64,000 bases of DNA, taken from the NCBI GenBank assembly GCA_030620095.1, contig JAUTXW010000936.1, positions 682,001 to 746,000 on the forward strand. The letters are read 5' to 3'. The first letter of the stretch is position 1. Each line of letters begins with the position of its first letter. The notes under the pieces were generated by a model. That model ran no database searches, was not told the DNA's origin, and saw only the letters and a list, made by a program, of their open reading frames with translations. This document shows, piece by piece, positions 12,097 to 24,159 of the stretch. This DNA is from Kuschelorhynchus macadamiae. Its lineage: Eukaryota > Arthropoda > Insecta > Coleoptera > Curculionidae. The translations under genes and the position numbers were made by a program.

Positions 12097-15012
12097 CAGT
12101 GGCGGCGCGTGGTTAAATAACTTGGGGGTGCACAACCTTAGAATAGAACATGAGTGCCGTTGGTAAATCGGCGGAAGCGAAACGTTTTTTGGGTGCCACG
12201 CCCAAAAGACTTTCATTGGACTATCAAATCATACAAATTAAATAAACTTATAAGAATTTAAGAATTAAGTAACTTACCTCTCTGAGTACATCGGTCTGGC
12301 CAAACAATAATTGTTTTTATATTTTACAAACACGTTTTGTATTGAAAATGAAGTCTTCTATCCTTTTTTGAGACAAATTCTTCAATAACCAATTCATTAA
12401 AATTTGGAATTTCTTGAATCATTTGTTTCTCAATAGATAACATTGCGAGAGCAGTTAGTCTATTCTGGCCCATTGTACTTCTAAGAAAAGTTTTTATGCG
12501 ATTCAATGTGGAAAAACAACGTTCCGCTTCTGCGGTTGTCATTGGCATTGTAACAATCGCCTGTAACACTGAAAATGTTTCTGAGAAATCTATTTGCAAA
12601 TTATTTTCAATTAAAAATTTAAGCAAGTGGACTGCTCCGGAAACTTCTCTAAAATCTGCTCTTCTGTATATTATTTCTAATTCTCTCTTTAATTTATTTT
12701 TATTTAAAAATGGAAAGTTTTGAATTGCTGAATCTAAATGTAGTATAGGAAAATTTGCTGAATATGTTTCAAAATTTTCCACCAAAAATAAGTGAGCTAT
12801 TTCCAAACGGCCTGTGAACGAAAACCTTCTTTTTATTTCTGCAATTATGGTGTCACACACTTCTTTAGCTTGCACAGTCGTGGAAACATAAGAATTTCTC
12901 TTATCCGTCTTCCTTCTTTTTCTAGCTTGACTTTCATCAATGTCTACTAACCCGGTTTCTCTAATAGTATGTATGTTATCTCTCTCCTTTTGAATATTTT
13001 TTTCGAACTCAGTAATACATCGTTTTACAGTAACGGAATCAGTAGCCTTTTTTTGCAGCTGTGAACATAAAATATCAACATGGGGCATTACACGATGAAA
13101 CACTGTCAACCAAAAAACAAATTTAGGGTCATTCAACAATCTGAAAATAGCACCCGCCTTTCTAATGGTATCAGATTGTTTGGATGTGGATTGTATTTTT
13201 TCCATACACTCTAAAAGTGCTTCTCTGTTTTCGTATACAGTGTTAACTGTTCTAATTTTAAAATTCCATCTTGTAGCAGATGCTCTAGGAACCCTATTTC
13301 CATCCACTTTATCTAATATTGCAACTCTTTGTGGAGAATTCGAAAAAAAATTGGTAAGGTCACTCAAATCGGAAAAAAATATGCGTACATTTGTATTTAT
13401 GCTTGTTGCCTGCGACATTATCAAATTTAGTTGATGAGCATAACAATGGCTATAATGCGCATATTTAAATTTTTCTTTAATACGTTTTTGCACACCACCA
13501 TGGGCGCCACTCATGACACTTGCTCCGTCATAACTTTGGGAAATCAATTGTTCAGAATTTTTTAAAACATAATTAAGAGCCTCCTCTATGCAGCCAGCTA
13601 AGGCAACAGCATCATGTTCATTTGGTTTTACAAATGTCCAAAATCGTTCAACGGGGGTGCCGTTTGCTAAAGTATAACGGTAAACTATAACCATTTGAAA
13701 AATATTCGAAATGTCACTTGTTTCGTCACTCATAACAGACAAAAAATTTGCAGCGGCAATTTCTTTTTTTATATGTGCCTGACTCACGGAAAGCATACAT
13801 TCTAATAAATCCTTTTGAATGTCTTTTGACGTGCCTTTAAACACGGTAGCTTGCTGCAAATGATCCCTCAGTGCTAAATCCAATTCGGCAGAAAAATTTA
13901 TGAGGCCTCTAAATATACCAGGGTTTAATGAATCTTGTTGTTCATCGTGTCCACGGAGAGCAAGCTCAAATGCGCCACAAAATTTAATACAATTTATAAT
14001 TTTAGGTAAGACATACCTATTATTCTTTACTTCGTCATTATATTTTTGAATGCTTAATCGGTATTCACTATTTAATTGTTGCCGAATATCTTGTTTACCT
14101 AATAAATTAAATCCTAATTTAGCCGATAGATGTGACTTTGAATTTTGATGCTTTTTAATTTTTTCGGATAAATGTACTAAATTTTTAACCCCGGATTTTG
14201 TCCATTCTGATGCCTCACCGCTTTCAAATAATAAACACGGAAAACAGTAAAGACTATTACTAATACTACACCCGCACAACCACTCGGTTTTTTCGTAAGT
14301 TTCTATTTTAAAAGTTCGTTTATAATCACGACTTTTGCATTTAGTTACACTCGTAATTAACAAATTTGGTTTTGGACGACCGACACCTTTATTTTTATTT
14401 TTTCGTTTAAAGATAACGAGGAAAATTTAATTGTCTTTAAATATTGCACGCTAATGCAATCAAGGTTTGATAATTCCGTCATTCTTGCAATCGCGAAATG
14501 AAAACAACCTTATCGTACCGCAAAGCGCTAATTCTAATGTGCACTGCTTTCAGGTGCTCGGGAGCTATCGGACGTCGCCTGATTGTCGCGGGGAGCAAAG
14601 AGTGCGGGGGGCAGGTTTCCACCAATTAGATTTAATATTCGGGCGAGCAGTGAACGAAGTCGCTGCGGCAGGATGGATGGATCCGATGAAAGGCCCGCTT
14701 CGATATTTAATACGTATGCATAGGCGTCCAGGTCCAGCGTCAAAGTCTACAGAAATATTTATTCTACAAACTTTGGTTTTGTTTAGTGCCTATTATCGAT
14801 GATTCATGACATTGCTCTAGTTAAGAAATTCGTCGATCAATTTACATCGCATATTTTAATGTCTGGTCTTTGGGTCATGTTCTTTGACGGCATGGTTTTT
14901 AAATTATTATTTTATGATAATATTGTTTAAAGAAAATTAACATTTAAATATGTTTGTTTAAAAAATTTGGGAGTGCACGTGCACATGTGCACTTATTGAG
15001 GAGCCGCCACTG
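12097..15012 (-). mobile_element. hAT element (ZMYM1-like), near complete, 2,916 bp
   Basis: The ends are CAGTGGCGGC and its inverse GCCGCCACTG. Directly outside lie identical 8-bp copies TGTGGAAT at 12089-12096 and 15013-15020, the target duplication length expected for hAT. Inside is one long minus-strand transposase. The terminal similarity beyond the first ten bases is weak, apart from GTGCAC-rich subterminal sequence on both sides. The perfect duplication suggests a fairly recent insertion. Confidence 0.95.
12324..14482 (-). CDS. hAT transposase, ZMYM1-like (TTF zinc finger, DUF4371, hAT dimerisation)
   Basis: Transposase of the hAT element, open for about 700 codons. The family-typical start is the ATG at 14482 (MTELSNLDC, then SLSLNEKIKIK). 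One missing base near 14385 shifts to the main frame, which resumes GVGRPKPN and stays open to the stop at 12324. Domains in order are a TTF-type zinc finger (WLCGC, CFPCLLF, then H-x4-H) and the DUF4371 region (DHLQQATVFKGTS, MSDETSDISN). Then come SYDGASVMSGAHGG with HCYAHQLNL, and the C-terminal hAT dimerisation domain (TTAEAERCFSTLNRIKTFLR). No start Met precedes GVGRP in the main frame, so the single frameshift matters for function. It could also be a sequencing error. Confidence 0.93.
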
Positions 15013-15594
15013 TGTGGAATGCATATTGTCATGTGCCTGTCTAGAGACAAAGACGTGGAAGAACAGTTTAGCAAATACAAAAAATTTAGTTAATGTAGTT
15101 ACATGGAGAAGAGGAAAATATTGATTACAGTGATTAGAGAGTATGTTAATATTTATTTGTTTTTTACAGTGTATACATAAACACCTACCTTTTTCTACAT
15201 ATATGAATAATTTATTTTCACTCATTTCCTAAATCGCAGTACAGCTTGATACACATTCCAGCAAATAAACTTTTCTAAACACGGAATTGTGCGTTCGGCC
15301 GTTCGCGAAACATTCGTTAAACTCACATAAGGGAGTGACCCGATATTACTGTCCTAAGTGTTCGTAAGTATTTCCCCCGCTGCAGCGAGTTCCGAATCGA
15401 CGCGACTTAAATATATGGATATTATCACAGATAGAATTATAGACATAGAAAACTCGGCCAAGTATTTTTGTCAAGAATGATTTTTTTCGTCTTGTCAATA
15501 TTTTTCAAGACATCGCAATGTGAACTCAAAAATCTTTGAAAAATAATTAAAATTCAGCGCCAGTTGAACTGAGAAAAACGTATTTTTCTGTTTT
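15013..15594. other. Spacer between hAT and Transib remnant
   Basis: The first eight bases are the hAT target duplication. The remainder shows no coding motif. Confidence 0.5.
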
Positions 15595-15939
15595 AGGAGC
15601 CCGTAAGACGGTCAATGCAAAATCTAATTTTCATAAATTTATAAAAAATATAATTTGTATAGAAAACATTGTCAATTTTTACTGAATGCACAGACGGACA
15701 AAATTTCAAAAAGTTGGCCAGAACCCCAATTCGGGAAGATTGCCATTTGACACTTTTACGCGTCTAGGGGCTTTAATAGATCATTGGGCTTTTTAAAATT
15801 AGAAATTCCGTAGATGGCGCTCTTCGTTGAATACGGTGACAATAGTTGAATGTTAAATGTTGTTCGCGTAAGTGTTTTTGCGAAAAAAGATTGGCTGTTT
15901 TTGTGTACATATTGTAGACATTATAGTGCTCAAAGTAAA

Positions 15940-18147
15940 ATGGATTGTACTCCTGGTGGTAAGTAGTACCTTTAGCTATACTATTTATATAAAATAAATA
16001 TATTTTTTAATTATGTGTATTTTATACAGAAATAATTTTCTGGAGTAGTGCAAAATTATAGTTTTAATTTTATTGTTAATATTTTAGTAAACTTCCGGGA
16101 TCTTCCGGGCTTAACTTTCTGGAAAGTTGTGTAGCTGAATACTTTAAATAGTAAATGGAGAAAAAATATTTTCCGCTTTTGTCTGCCTTTTTGAGATAAC
16201 TTAATCAACTATGTTTTGTGTCACTTGGAATTTTCCCCAATTTATCGCTTTCAAATCGTTTAGGGCTAATTATTTTTATTTATTTCAGGATCAAGGGACG
16301 TAGATCCGGATGAAAATGTTGTTTTAAGTATGAGAACGCTTTCTGAAGTAATACTGACATGCAATTCAACAAAAATTGAAGCTAATTGCGAATATTTGCA
16401 TTCGTATGTAAAAGATCTAACTAATTGCCCTGAAGTATTATCTAATGTAATTAAACAAAAGCTTTCACATTTTCTTTCTGATTTTAAATTAAAATATAAG
16501 ACTGCCCAATACAAGAAAGATATTTTGCCCAAAACAAAACTTGGTTGGAAACAAATTTAAAATTTCATTTTTTTGTGCAATCACCTACAGCGAGTTTAGG
16601 TGGTCGCCCTGCTGTTAATTTCCAGACTAGTAGCGAACGAACAAAACGAAGACAAACCGAATATGTTGGATCAAAATGAGTTCCTCAGAGCCTGTGTATG
16701 CTGCTCAAATGAGTCTGCGCGCTGAAGGAAGTATAGATGCTGCAGCTGTTATAAAAGATGTACAATTTTCAACCCCAAAAAGGGCCCAGAACTATAGAAA
16801 GGCATATAAGGAGAGAGCTGAAAAAATTGATCAGCTATCTGGTGATAAAGCATTGTCAGTATTTGTTAAAGCAAATAGACACCAATATCAGATCATAAGG
16901 AGTGAAGATAAAAAACGTTTTCCATCGTATAAGAAGATTCAGGAGGCCAAGGGGCGCTGTTACCCAAATCGGGATGCAGTTACAATCACGGGGCAAAAAG
17001 CTGAAGTAAAATTACAAGCCTTACTAAACCATACTGCCCATCGTATAGTGGAGGTGCAAAAAGATGTATTGGAAACATTAACAGAACCTCAACTTGCTTG
17101 TTTGACACTTAGGTATAGCCAATACAAGCAAAATTTTGACAGCGATGAACGTTCGGATGCCAGTATATTTTTAACATCCTTTGTGCCACTTCTATTAACA
17201 TGCGACGATCCAAATAAATCTACAAACAAAATAGTTTGGCAAAATCCACGTCCAGGTTCACCCCGCTTTTCGTCCAATCAGAATTCAATTTATACATGAG
17301 ACCACTGATTTAACACTTCAAGAAATAAATACCATGCAGAATGAAATAGAAAACCTTACACCTACTTCCATTAGTGTAGGCACAAGGACATTGAACACAA
17401 CTTACTTTTTACAATGGTAGATGGCAAAATGTGCAATGCTGCTTCATCTACGACATCCACGAAAAAGTGTTATATATGTGGGGCTTCTTCCAAGTCTTTC
17501 AACAACATAGATGTTAAGTAGAAGTATTTTAATCAGTTTGTTAAACTGTGAAAACAGTGATTTTTTTTAGAAAAATATGATCAGTAGCAAAAGTTATGGT
17601 ACGAGCGGGAATCGAACCCGCACCTCTGCGTGTCTAGCGCATCGCCCTAACCAATTGAGCTATCATACCACTGATAATAATAATATTTTTGCAAACTATA
17701 TCTAGTGGATACCGTATAAATATACAAAAATTTAAAGATTATGCTTTAACAACAGCTAGGATACTTGTACAAAAATATCCTTGATACAACATGCCTAATA
17801 CGGTCCACAAAATTTTAATTAACTCGTCAGATATTATTCAATCTTTTTTATTGCCTATAGGACAATTATCTGACGAGGCTCAGGAGGCATTAAATAAAGA
17901 CATTAAGAAGTATAGAGAAGGATTTTCCCGAAAGTGTTCAAGGCAACAAAACTTGGAGACTGCTTATATCGTCTGATCCAGTCATATTAAGCATGCGAAA
18001 ACTTCCAAGGCGAAAGTCCAAGTCATTCGAAAAAGAAGTCTTAGATTTATTATTAGCCCCCGTCCAGAGGGATCTGCCACTAATACTACTAATGAAGACT
18101 CAGAAATTAATAGCTCAAGTGACTCAGACTCCGGGTCCGGGGATTAA
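15940..18147 (+). pseudogene. Transib transposase (RAG1-related), decayed
   Basis: Exon 1 (15940-15958, MDCTPG) has a GTAAGT donor, and exon 2 opens at 16289 after TTTCAG. The Transib signature follows in broken frames. These are GGRPAVNFQTSSERTKRR; AAQMSLRAEGSIDAA; AEVKLQALLNHT; VWQNPRPGSPRF; FTMVDGKMCNAASS with a CYICGAS zinc-binding motif; and finally MPNTVHKILI with IGQLSDEAQEALNKDIKKYR. The last block aligns with the RAG1 segment carrying the third catalytic acid. The segment around the first catalytic Asp is deleted (the text jumps to LTLRYSQYKQNF). A second deletion removes the stretch between CYICGAS and the C-terminus, where a tRNA-like sequence now lies. The copy is dead. Confidence 0.85.
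17597..17669 (-). tRNA. tRNA-like gene, isotype uncertain
   Basis: Cloverleaf on the minus strand. The acceptor stem is GGTATGA/TCGTACC (one G-U pair) and the D arm GCTC/GGGC. The anticodon stem is TGCG/CGCA and the T arm GCGGG-TTCGATT-CCCGC. A and B box sequences are good (TAGCTCAATTGG; GGTTCGATTCC), and a TTTT run lies just downstream. The seven-base anticodon loop CTAGACA would give AGA (Ser), but the variable loop is short (type I) and position 37 is C, both wrong for tRNA-Ser. It may be a mutated tRNA or tRNA pseudogene. It sits inside the Transib remnant. Confidence 0.7.
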
Positions 18148-18976
18148 AAACAATAATTAGTTATGCGACATTATTTCTGAGAATAAATGATGCTGTTATT
18201 AGTTTATTAATTATTAATTTTACGCCGTTGATGACTTTAAATAATATAAAAACAGTAAAATGTAGGCAGTATTTTTTAAAACAATTTAAATTCGGTTTTA
18301 TACACATAATTATGTTTTTGTCAAGTATTTATTTATTATATTATTAAATTTTCCACCAGATTAGTAGCCAATTGACAAATATGTTAATTAGTTTTTACAA
18401 TATTATTTCTCATAAACACATTAAGGAAGTTTTATTACTACATATCATCGTTTAAGTTTTGGCCAGGTTTTTTCAATTTTGACCGTCTGTGGAATGGTGC
18501 GTAATTAAAAGCAGTATCTTATGGTGCTCTTAACTAGAAAATTTTAATTTGCGCCCTTACGGACCCGAGGATTTTTTGACGACAAACGGGGTTAGTAACA
18601 AAACACCTTCTACAAAAAACCAATGTCAAAACTTTCTAGCCCTAAAGTGCCTACTGGCTGAACAATATCGTGTGAAGTGCATTCTACTACTCTGTAAACC
18701 AGTTTTTTTCTTTTAAAGGGATCTAGAAAATATAACCACAGGCACTGCGACTTTGGTTGAGTACTGTATTAGATATGAACGATACTATTCAATCATGCTG
18801 CGATAAACCAAGAATTTATATATCAAATAAAATTTTGTTTTGGAAAACATAACATAATATGTTCTTAAATGTCTTTTACAACTTATTCACCTTCATCATA
18901 AGAAAATGCTTATAACCATCAAAAATGTACGAAAGCGTAGAAGGGCCACAATTTTTTTATTTTTATTTTTGTAACA

Positions 18977-19036
18977 AATTCCGACTTCTAACTCGGAATT
19001 CCGACTTCTGTCTCGGAATCCCGACTTCTGCGTTGT
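18977..19036. repeat. Three 20-bp tandem units
   Basis: Three consecutive 20-bp units share the core CCGACTTCT; the first two end CTCGG. The unit starts are 18977, 18997 and 19017. The third is diverged at its end. Confidence 0.9.
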
Positions 19037-19269
19037 AATTAATACACGACTGCTTATAAGCGCAATCACTTTTTTATAATCTTTTAACTCAAATGAAGCG
19101 ATCATTTTAAATGAAATTAATGTTTTAATTATAGGGATCAGGATAAAGCTAAGTAAAACTACAAGAAATTTATTAACTGTGCATAAAGTTCAAATTAAAA
19201 AATAATGACTGGGTCGGTTCCGATGGCTTGAATATGGTTGACATGAAAAATAAAATTGCACGCATTTTC

Positions 19270-19271
<2 letters not shown>

Positions 19272-19311
<40 letters not shown>
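19272..19311. repeat. (TA)n microsatellite
   Basis: A TA run of about 40 bases. Confidence 0.97.
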
Positions 19312-19314
<3 letters not shown>

Positions 19315-19960
19315 TATTTTTTTTTTCAGATTTTAATATATGCACTGTAAAGTCTGTATGTCTCCTCGCTCTTCATCAAGGCTTATCGTCATTTACTTAT
19401 AAGTATTGTTCTTTTCTTTTCCCAATTTACCAACTATTTACTATTATACATAAAATTTAAATCTAATTATTGTTTTTCTTTTAGAAGAAAAGAAATATTT
19501 TTTTTTTGAGTAAATAACTAGCACCTATGAAAGGTTTTAGCATCCTCTATTAAAGTAACTTATATTTCGTTAAACGATTATTCATTAATCTTTATTTTTC
19601 AATTCCGTTATTATTCATTCAGATTAAATTTCATTAAAGCATAAAAGATTTTAGGTTGGCTTTTTCAAGTAAGGACAGGAACATAACTAATCAGTTACAT
19701 TCTATGGATGATACAAAAATAATAATGATACCTGTTAATTAAAATAAAAAATACTTGTTTTAAAACGCTTTTGTTAAAAACCCACTTTATAACGCCAGAT
19801 TACAATCGATGGCCATGCAATGATTTGATAAGTTTGTCCCATTATCCTGAACAGGATTATCAGGATAAAAAAATTTCATCTCGGAGAGGGACGCTGGGAA
19901 AAAAGGAAGGCAGCAGACGCGCAAATTACCCATTATCGGCACAAGGAGGTAGCGAAGAAA

Positions 19961-20307
19961 AATAAATTATAGTTTGACAAAACTAAAAAACACGCTCTAA
20001 TAGTAAACGGAACTAAAAAGAAAAAAAATATAGTTTAAAAAACTAAAAAACCCGCTTTAATAGTAAATTGAACTAAAAAAAAATTACTTTTGTAAAAAAG
20101 CGTAGGGTGCCTTTATACCATATATTCATACTAACTTTACTTTCAGAAATTATACCGATAAAATATTTATAACTGATATCAGACCCACGTTGTTTTCACA
20201 ATGACATTAATTTTCTTGTTAATCACTTTATTCTCGTCCAAAGGGTTTTTTTTTAGTTCAGTTTACTATTACAGCGTGTTTTTCAGTTTTTTAAACTATA
20301 ATTTATT
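19961..20307. mobile_element. MITE-like element with duplicated left end
   Basis: The left end (19961-20020) begins AATAAATTATAGTTT. Its inverse closes the unit at about 20243-20307 (AAACTATAATTTATT). A second, direct copy of the left end lies at about 20026-20087. Each arm carries TAATAGTAAAYTGAACT and AAACRCGCT-like blocks. It is about 347 bp with no coding capacity. The target duplication is not resolved. Confidence 0.75.
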
Positions 20308-21231
20308 AGAATTCCTCCACAAATGAAGACATTGATATTTTATGAAGTTTGAAAACAAAAATCTGTAACATGATTTCAGCAAAAAAAAATTGTTAGCAAA
20401 TAGACAAAATGATAAAAATGTTTTAAAAAGTTCTTTACTGACAATAGAATGCAGGTTAACCTTTACAAAACTCGTGTCGTAAATATAGCAAGAGGAAAAT
20501 GCAGTCAGATATAGCGGCGTACCCAGAAAAAAAAATTGGGGAGGGGCAAATGAGGAGTAATATTAACCAGAATATAAAATTAATTAAATATTTTTACGTC
20601 GCTTTTTTTTGTTTCAATCTTTCTTGGTTTTCTTCTCAAGTCTTGGAGGAAGGGAGGAGAAAGTAAATTCTCTCTGCCGCCCCTCGGATATATCACTGGA
20701 CCAGACATTCGAGATGCGATTTGGTCAAAACACTGGCTCTGAAGATACCTACATATATGTTGGAGTGAAAGAAGCTCATAGAACAAACCAGACAACGAAT
20801 TGTTGACAGTTTTTCGTGTTTTATATTATATTAAAAATACTTAAATTTTTAGGTTTTCTAAAATTTTACTATGCATTTTTTTAGATTCTGTGACATTTGG
20901 TTAATTTGAAACTCCCCATTTTCTGGGAATAAATTAAGGTTGAATAAATTGATCAAAATATGTACTACTCGACTTCTCCCCGTTCGTTTTTTTTTTATTC
21001 AAAATGACTCCCAGCCGCCATCTTGAATTTTATATTTACGAAAAACGCACAGACAGGATTGTTTAAGAAATCGTGGTTCTAGGGATTAAACTGCGTCAAA
21101 TCTGAATTACTATCCGATGTTTCGCTTTCGTGCAAGATCTGCTCTGATTATTTAGTTTGTCATTGAAGTGTACCAAAATTCAATTTGTTATCTTGTCTGG
21201 TTCAAATATGAAAAATTATAGTCGCTCCGTA
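20308..21231. other. No gene recognised
   Basis: AT-rich. Small open frames overlap on opposite strands at 20580-20806 and show no motif. Confidence 0.5.
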
Positions 21232-21233
21232 TA

Positions 21234-21930
21234 CAGGGTGATTCAAGTTGAGTGTCCTATTAAAAGTTCTGGAGAACTATAAAAGGGATTTTTTTCAAAT
21301 TCGGCATACGGACATAATAGGTAATAATCTATATTTTAAAAATATTTTCGCAAGTACAGCGTTGCCACATCTCTCCGAAACCAATAGCAACATTGAAATC
21401 TCAAATAGAACACCCTATATTTTATTGCAGTTTCTGATTCTACGCATGATTTTAAGTAACTTTTGTTAACATCTTCCTATACTTATCTCCTACCATTTTC
21501 TCTAAAAAAATTAATTTATGATTTTTTTTTTGGAAATCACCACGTTAATAAAATTCCATATTTACCTACGTAAGCGAGATAATTACTAGATTTTTTTTTC
21601 TGGGTTAGAGAATGCATATATTTAAAATAACTATATGTTAGAATAGCGATATATCATACAGGGTGTCGTATAAAAAGGGCATTTTTATCGAAATTTAGTA
21701 ATGGTGAAAACTCATTTATTTTAAAAAAAAAAACTCCCTGTATTTTATGGTATCTTCGAATAAACCAATACCTTACCTACAATATTTCCATATATGTTCC
21801 TATACCCATCTCCCACCATTTTTTTGATATGAGCCAACTTTGAATATTTTCCTGTTTTCAAAGGCTACCATAACAAAACCACCCGCTTAACGAATAACTT
21901 AGCTTAGTAGGCCATGGAAGGTTTTGTTTA
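21234..21930. repeat. Left inverted arm, mariner-like element 2
   Basis: Pairs with 23478-24159 along nearly its whole length with minor differences. The innermost shared block is a CCATG-AAGGTTTT-like sequence. Confidence 0.9.
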
Positions 21931-21988
21931 CTTCTTCCTGACGTCTTTTTGACATTAACAGATAGTTTTCAATTGATGCTGCGTAAAA

Positions 21989-23314
21989 ATGGAAAACGCA
22001 ATTGAATATTCCAATATTGATATTTTAAATTTATTTTACATTCATGGAGAGTGTAACAAAGTTATTTCAAGAACCTGCAGAAAATTTAACGAGATGTATC
22101 CTCATTTACCTCCTATGCACAGGAAAAAAAATAGAAGGTACTAAATGCAATAATAGTTTTTATTTCCTTAAAAATCAATTTATGTTGCTGAAACAACAGG
22201 AGGTTGTCAGTATTAACGTGCATAACATAATATTTTGATGATGGTCCTTGGACTCTGATTATACACATTAATATTGACATCCTCTCTTTTGGTACAATTC
22301 TTTCGTACGTGTACACAGCATTTTAGGCTTTCTATTTATTTTGCCTTCATATTTCAGATATGAAGCAAATTTTAAAAATCACGGCAAAATTATAAAACAT
22401 AGATCATACACAAAACTACAAACTGATAACGAAGGCAATGAAATAAATGTGATAACGAAGGCAATGAAATAAATGTACTTGGATATTTTAACGTTTACCC
22501 TCAAGCATCAATTAGAAGTGCTAAAATAGATCTAGGACTTTCATATTCAACAATTCAACGTATTCTAAGCAAACATAACATTCAACCATTTAAATTTATC
22601 ACCCAACAAGGCCTTTTACCAGAAGATTTTCAGAGACGTACTGAATTTTGCGAAATAGTTCTAAGTAAAATTGAGGAAGACCCACTATTTTTGAAAAAAA
22701 TTATCTGGACTGACGAGTCGAAATTTACGAGGGAAGGAATATTTAATAGACGAAATAGTCATTTTTGGGCGGCTGAAAACCCAAAATTGGTTATAGAACG
22801 AGGATTTCAGTTTCAATTCGGGTTTAATGTTTTTTGCTTACTGATGGACAATAAATTTGCTTATTGTATCTACGATGAAAATTTAACTTCGAATAAATAT
22901 CTGGATATTTTAAGAACTACAGTTAATGAGTTTTTGGATGAGTTACCACTATAATTATTGATTTCTTGCTGGTACCAATTGGATGGGGCTCCTGCACATT
23001 GCAGCAATGAAGTGAGTCAAGAATTATATGGAATGTTCGAAGATAGATGGTTCAGACGTTTGGGACCATGGGAGTGGCCACCTCGGTCTCCCGACCTAAC
23101 TCCCCTAGATTCTTACCTTTGGGGAACCATCAAAGAGTGAGTGTATGTAGGAAATCCAATACAAAATCTCCAGGATCTGGAAAATCGAGTACGTTGAGCT
23201 TTTGACGAATTAAATCCTGAGGAAATACGAAGAGCAACAACAAGAAACCAATTAACATGTTTGCACGAATGCCTTAATGCGAATGGTGGCCATTTTAAGC
23301 AATTTAACAATTAG
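21989..23314 (+). pseudogene. DUF4817-type mariner-like transposase
   Basis: Exon 1 (21989-22137) begins MENAIEYSNIDILNLFYIHG and carries the DUF4817 helix-turn-helix. A 220-bp GT-AG intron (22138-22357) again splits an Arg codon. Exon 2 has a 26-bp tandem duplication (about 22421-22472) that introduces a frameshift and stop. The DNA-binding segment SIRSAKIDLGLSYSTIQRIL then leads to the catalytic domain, with IWTDESKFT, YQLDGAPAH and RSPDLTPLDSYLWG. Further stops lie near 22953, 23139 and 23200. It is related to the transposase at 6165-7118 but clearly diverged, so the two belong to different subfamilies. Confidence 0.88.
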
Positions 23315-23477
23315 TTATCTTCCTTTTGCTAAAAATTAATGATTATGTATTATTTGTTTGTTTAATTATCACTTATAATATCTAACACCTTTAGGTTACA
23401 AATTGTATTTAAAAAAATACATTTTGGATTATTCACCGTATTTAAAACTGTCTATTTATTTCAAATATTTGTCAGTA

Positions 23478-24159
23478 CGAGGTAAATAAAACCTTACATG
23501 GCCTAACTGTTAAGTAATTCGCTAAGCAGGTGCCGAGGCGGGTGCTTTTGTTGTGGATGGTCTTTGAAAACAGGAAAATATTCAAAGTTGGCTCGTATCT
23601 AAAAAATGGAAATATTGTGGGTAAGGTATTGGTTTATTCGAAGATATCATAAAATACAGGGTGTTGTATTTAAAATAAATGAGTTTTCACCATTACTAAA
23701 TTTCGATAAAAATGCCCTTTTTATACGACACCCTGTATGATATATCGCTAGTCTAACATATAGTTATTTTAAATATATGCATTCTCTAACCCACAAAAAA
23801 AATCTGGTAATTATCTCGCTTACGCAGGTAAATATGGAATTTTATTAACATGGTGATTTTCTGAAAAAAAATCATAAATTAATTTTTTTAGAGAAAATGG
23901 TAGGAGATAAGTATAGGAAGATGTTAACAAAAGTTACTTAAAATCGTACGTAGAATCAGAAACTGCAATAAAATATAGGGTATTCTATTTGAAATTTCAA
24001 TGTTGCTATTGGTTTCGGAGAGATGTGGCAACGCTGCACTTGCGAAAATATTTTTAAAATATAAATTATTACCTATTATGTCCGTATGCCGGGTTTGAAA
24101 AAAATCCCTTTTATAGTTCTTCAGAACTTTTAATAGGACACTCAACGTGAATCACCCTG
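23478..24159. repeat. Right inverted arm, mariner-like element 2
   Basis: Inverse copy of 21234-21930. Confidence 0.9.

Larger units (their letters stand above)
15595..18572 (+). mobile_element. Transib element remnant with imperfect inverted flanks
   Basis: Segments 15595-15725 and 18455-18572 are imperfect inverted copies of each other. They share TGGCCA, a GTCCGTCTGTG-like block, and a CTTACGG block next to an AAAATTA-rich tract. They enclose a decayed Transib transposase. I did not find the CACAGTG termini expected of the family, so the true ends are uncertain or eroded. Confidence 0.7.
18573..19960. other. Non-coding spacer with small repeats
   Basis: Holds a 3 x 20-bp tandem repeat and a (TA)n tract, listed separately. 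No gene recognised. Confidence 0.5.
21234..24159 (+). mobile_element. Mariner-like DUF4817 element 2 with ~690-bp inverted arms
   Basis: A 2,926-bp element bounded by CAGGGTGATTC and its inverse, with TA on both sides (21232-21233 and 24160-24161). The arms are 21234 to about 21930 and about 23478 to 24159, unusually long for the mariner group. Copies of the terminal motif recur inside the arms (ACACCCTAT near 21409, CAGGGTGTCG near 21659). It encloses one intron-containing transposase pseudogene. Confidence 0.93.

Noticed and set aside
14534..14743. Short minus-strand frame upstream of the hAT transposase in a GC-richer patch
   Set aside because: No family motif. The transposase start at 14482 accounts for the N-terminus, so this is probably 5' UTR of the element.
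20511..20700. GCGGCGTACCCAG near 20512 resembling a hAT end
   Set aside because: No matching inverse end or 8-bp duplication was found.
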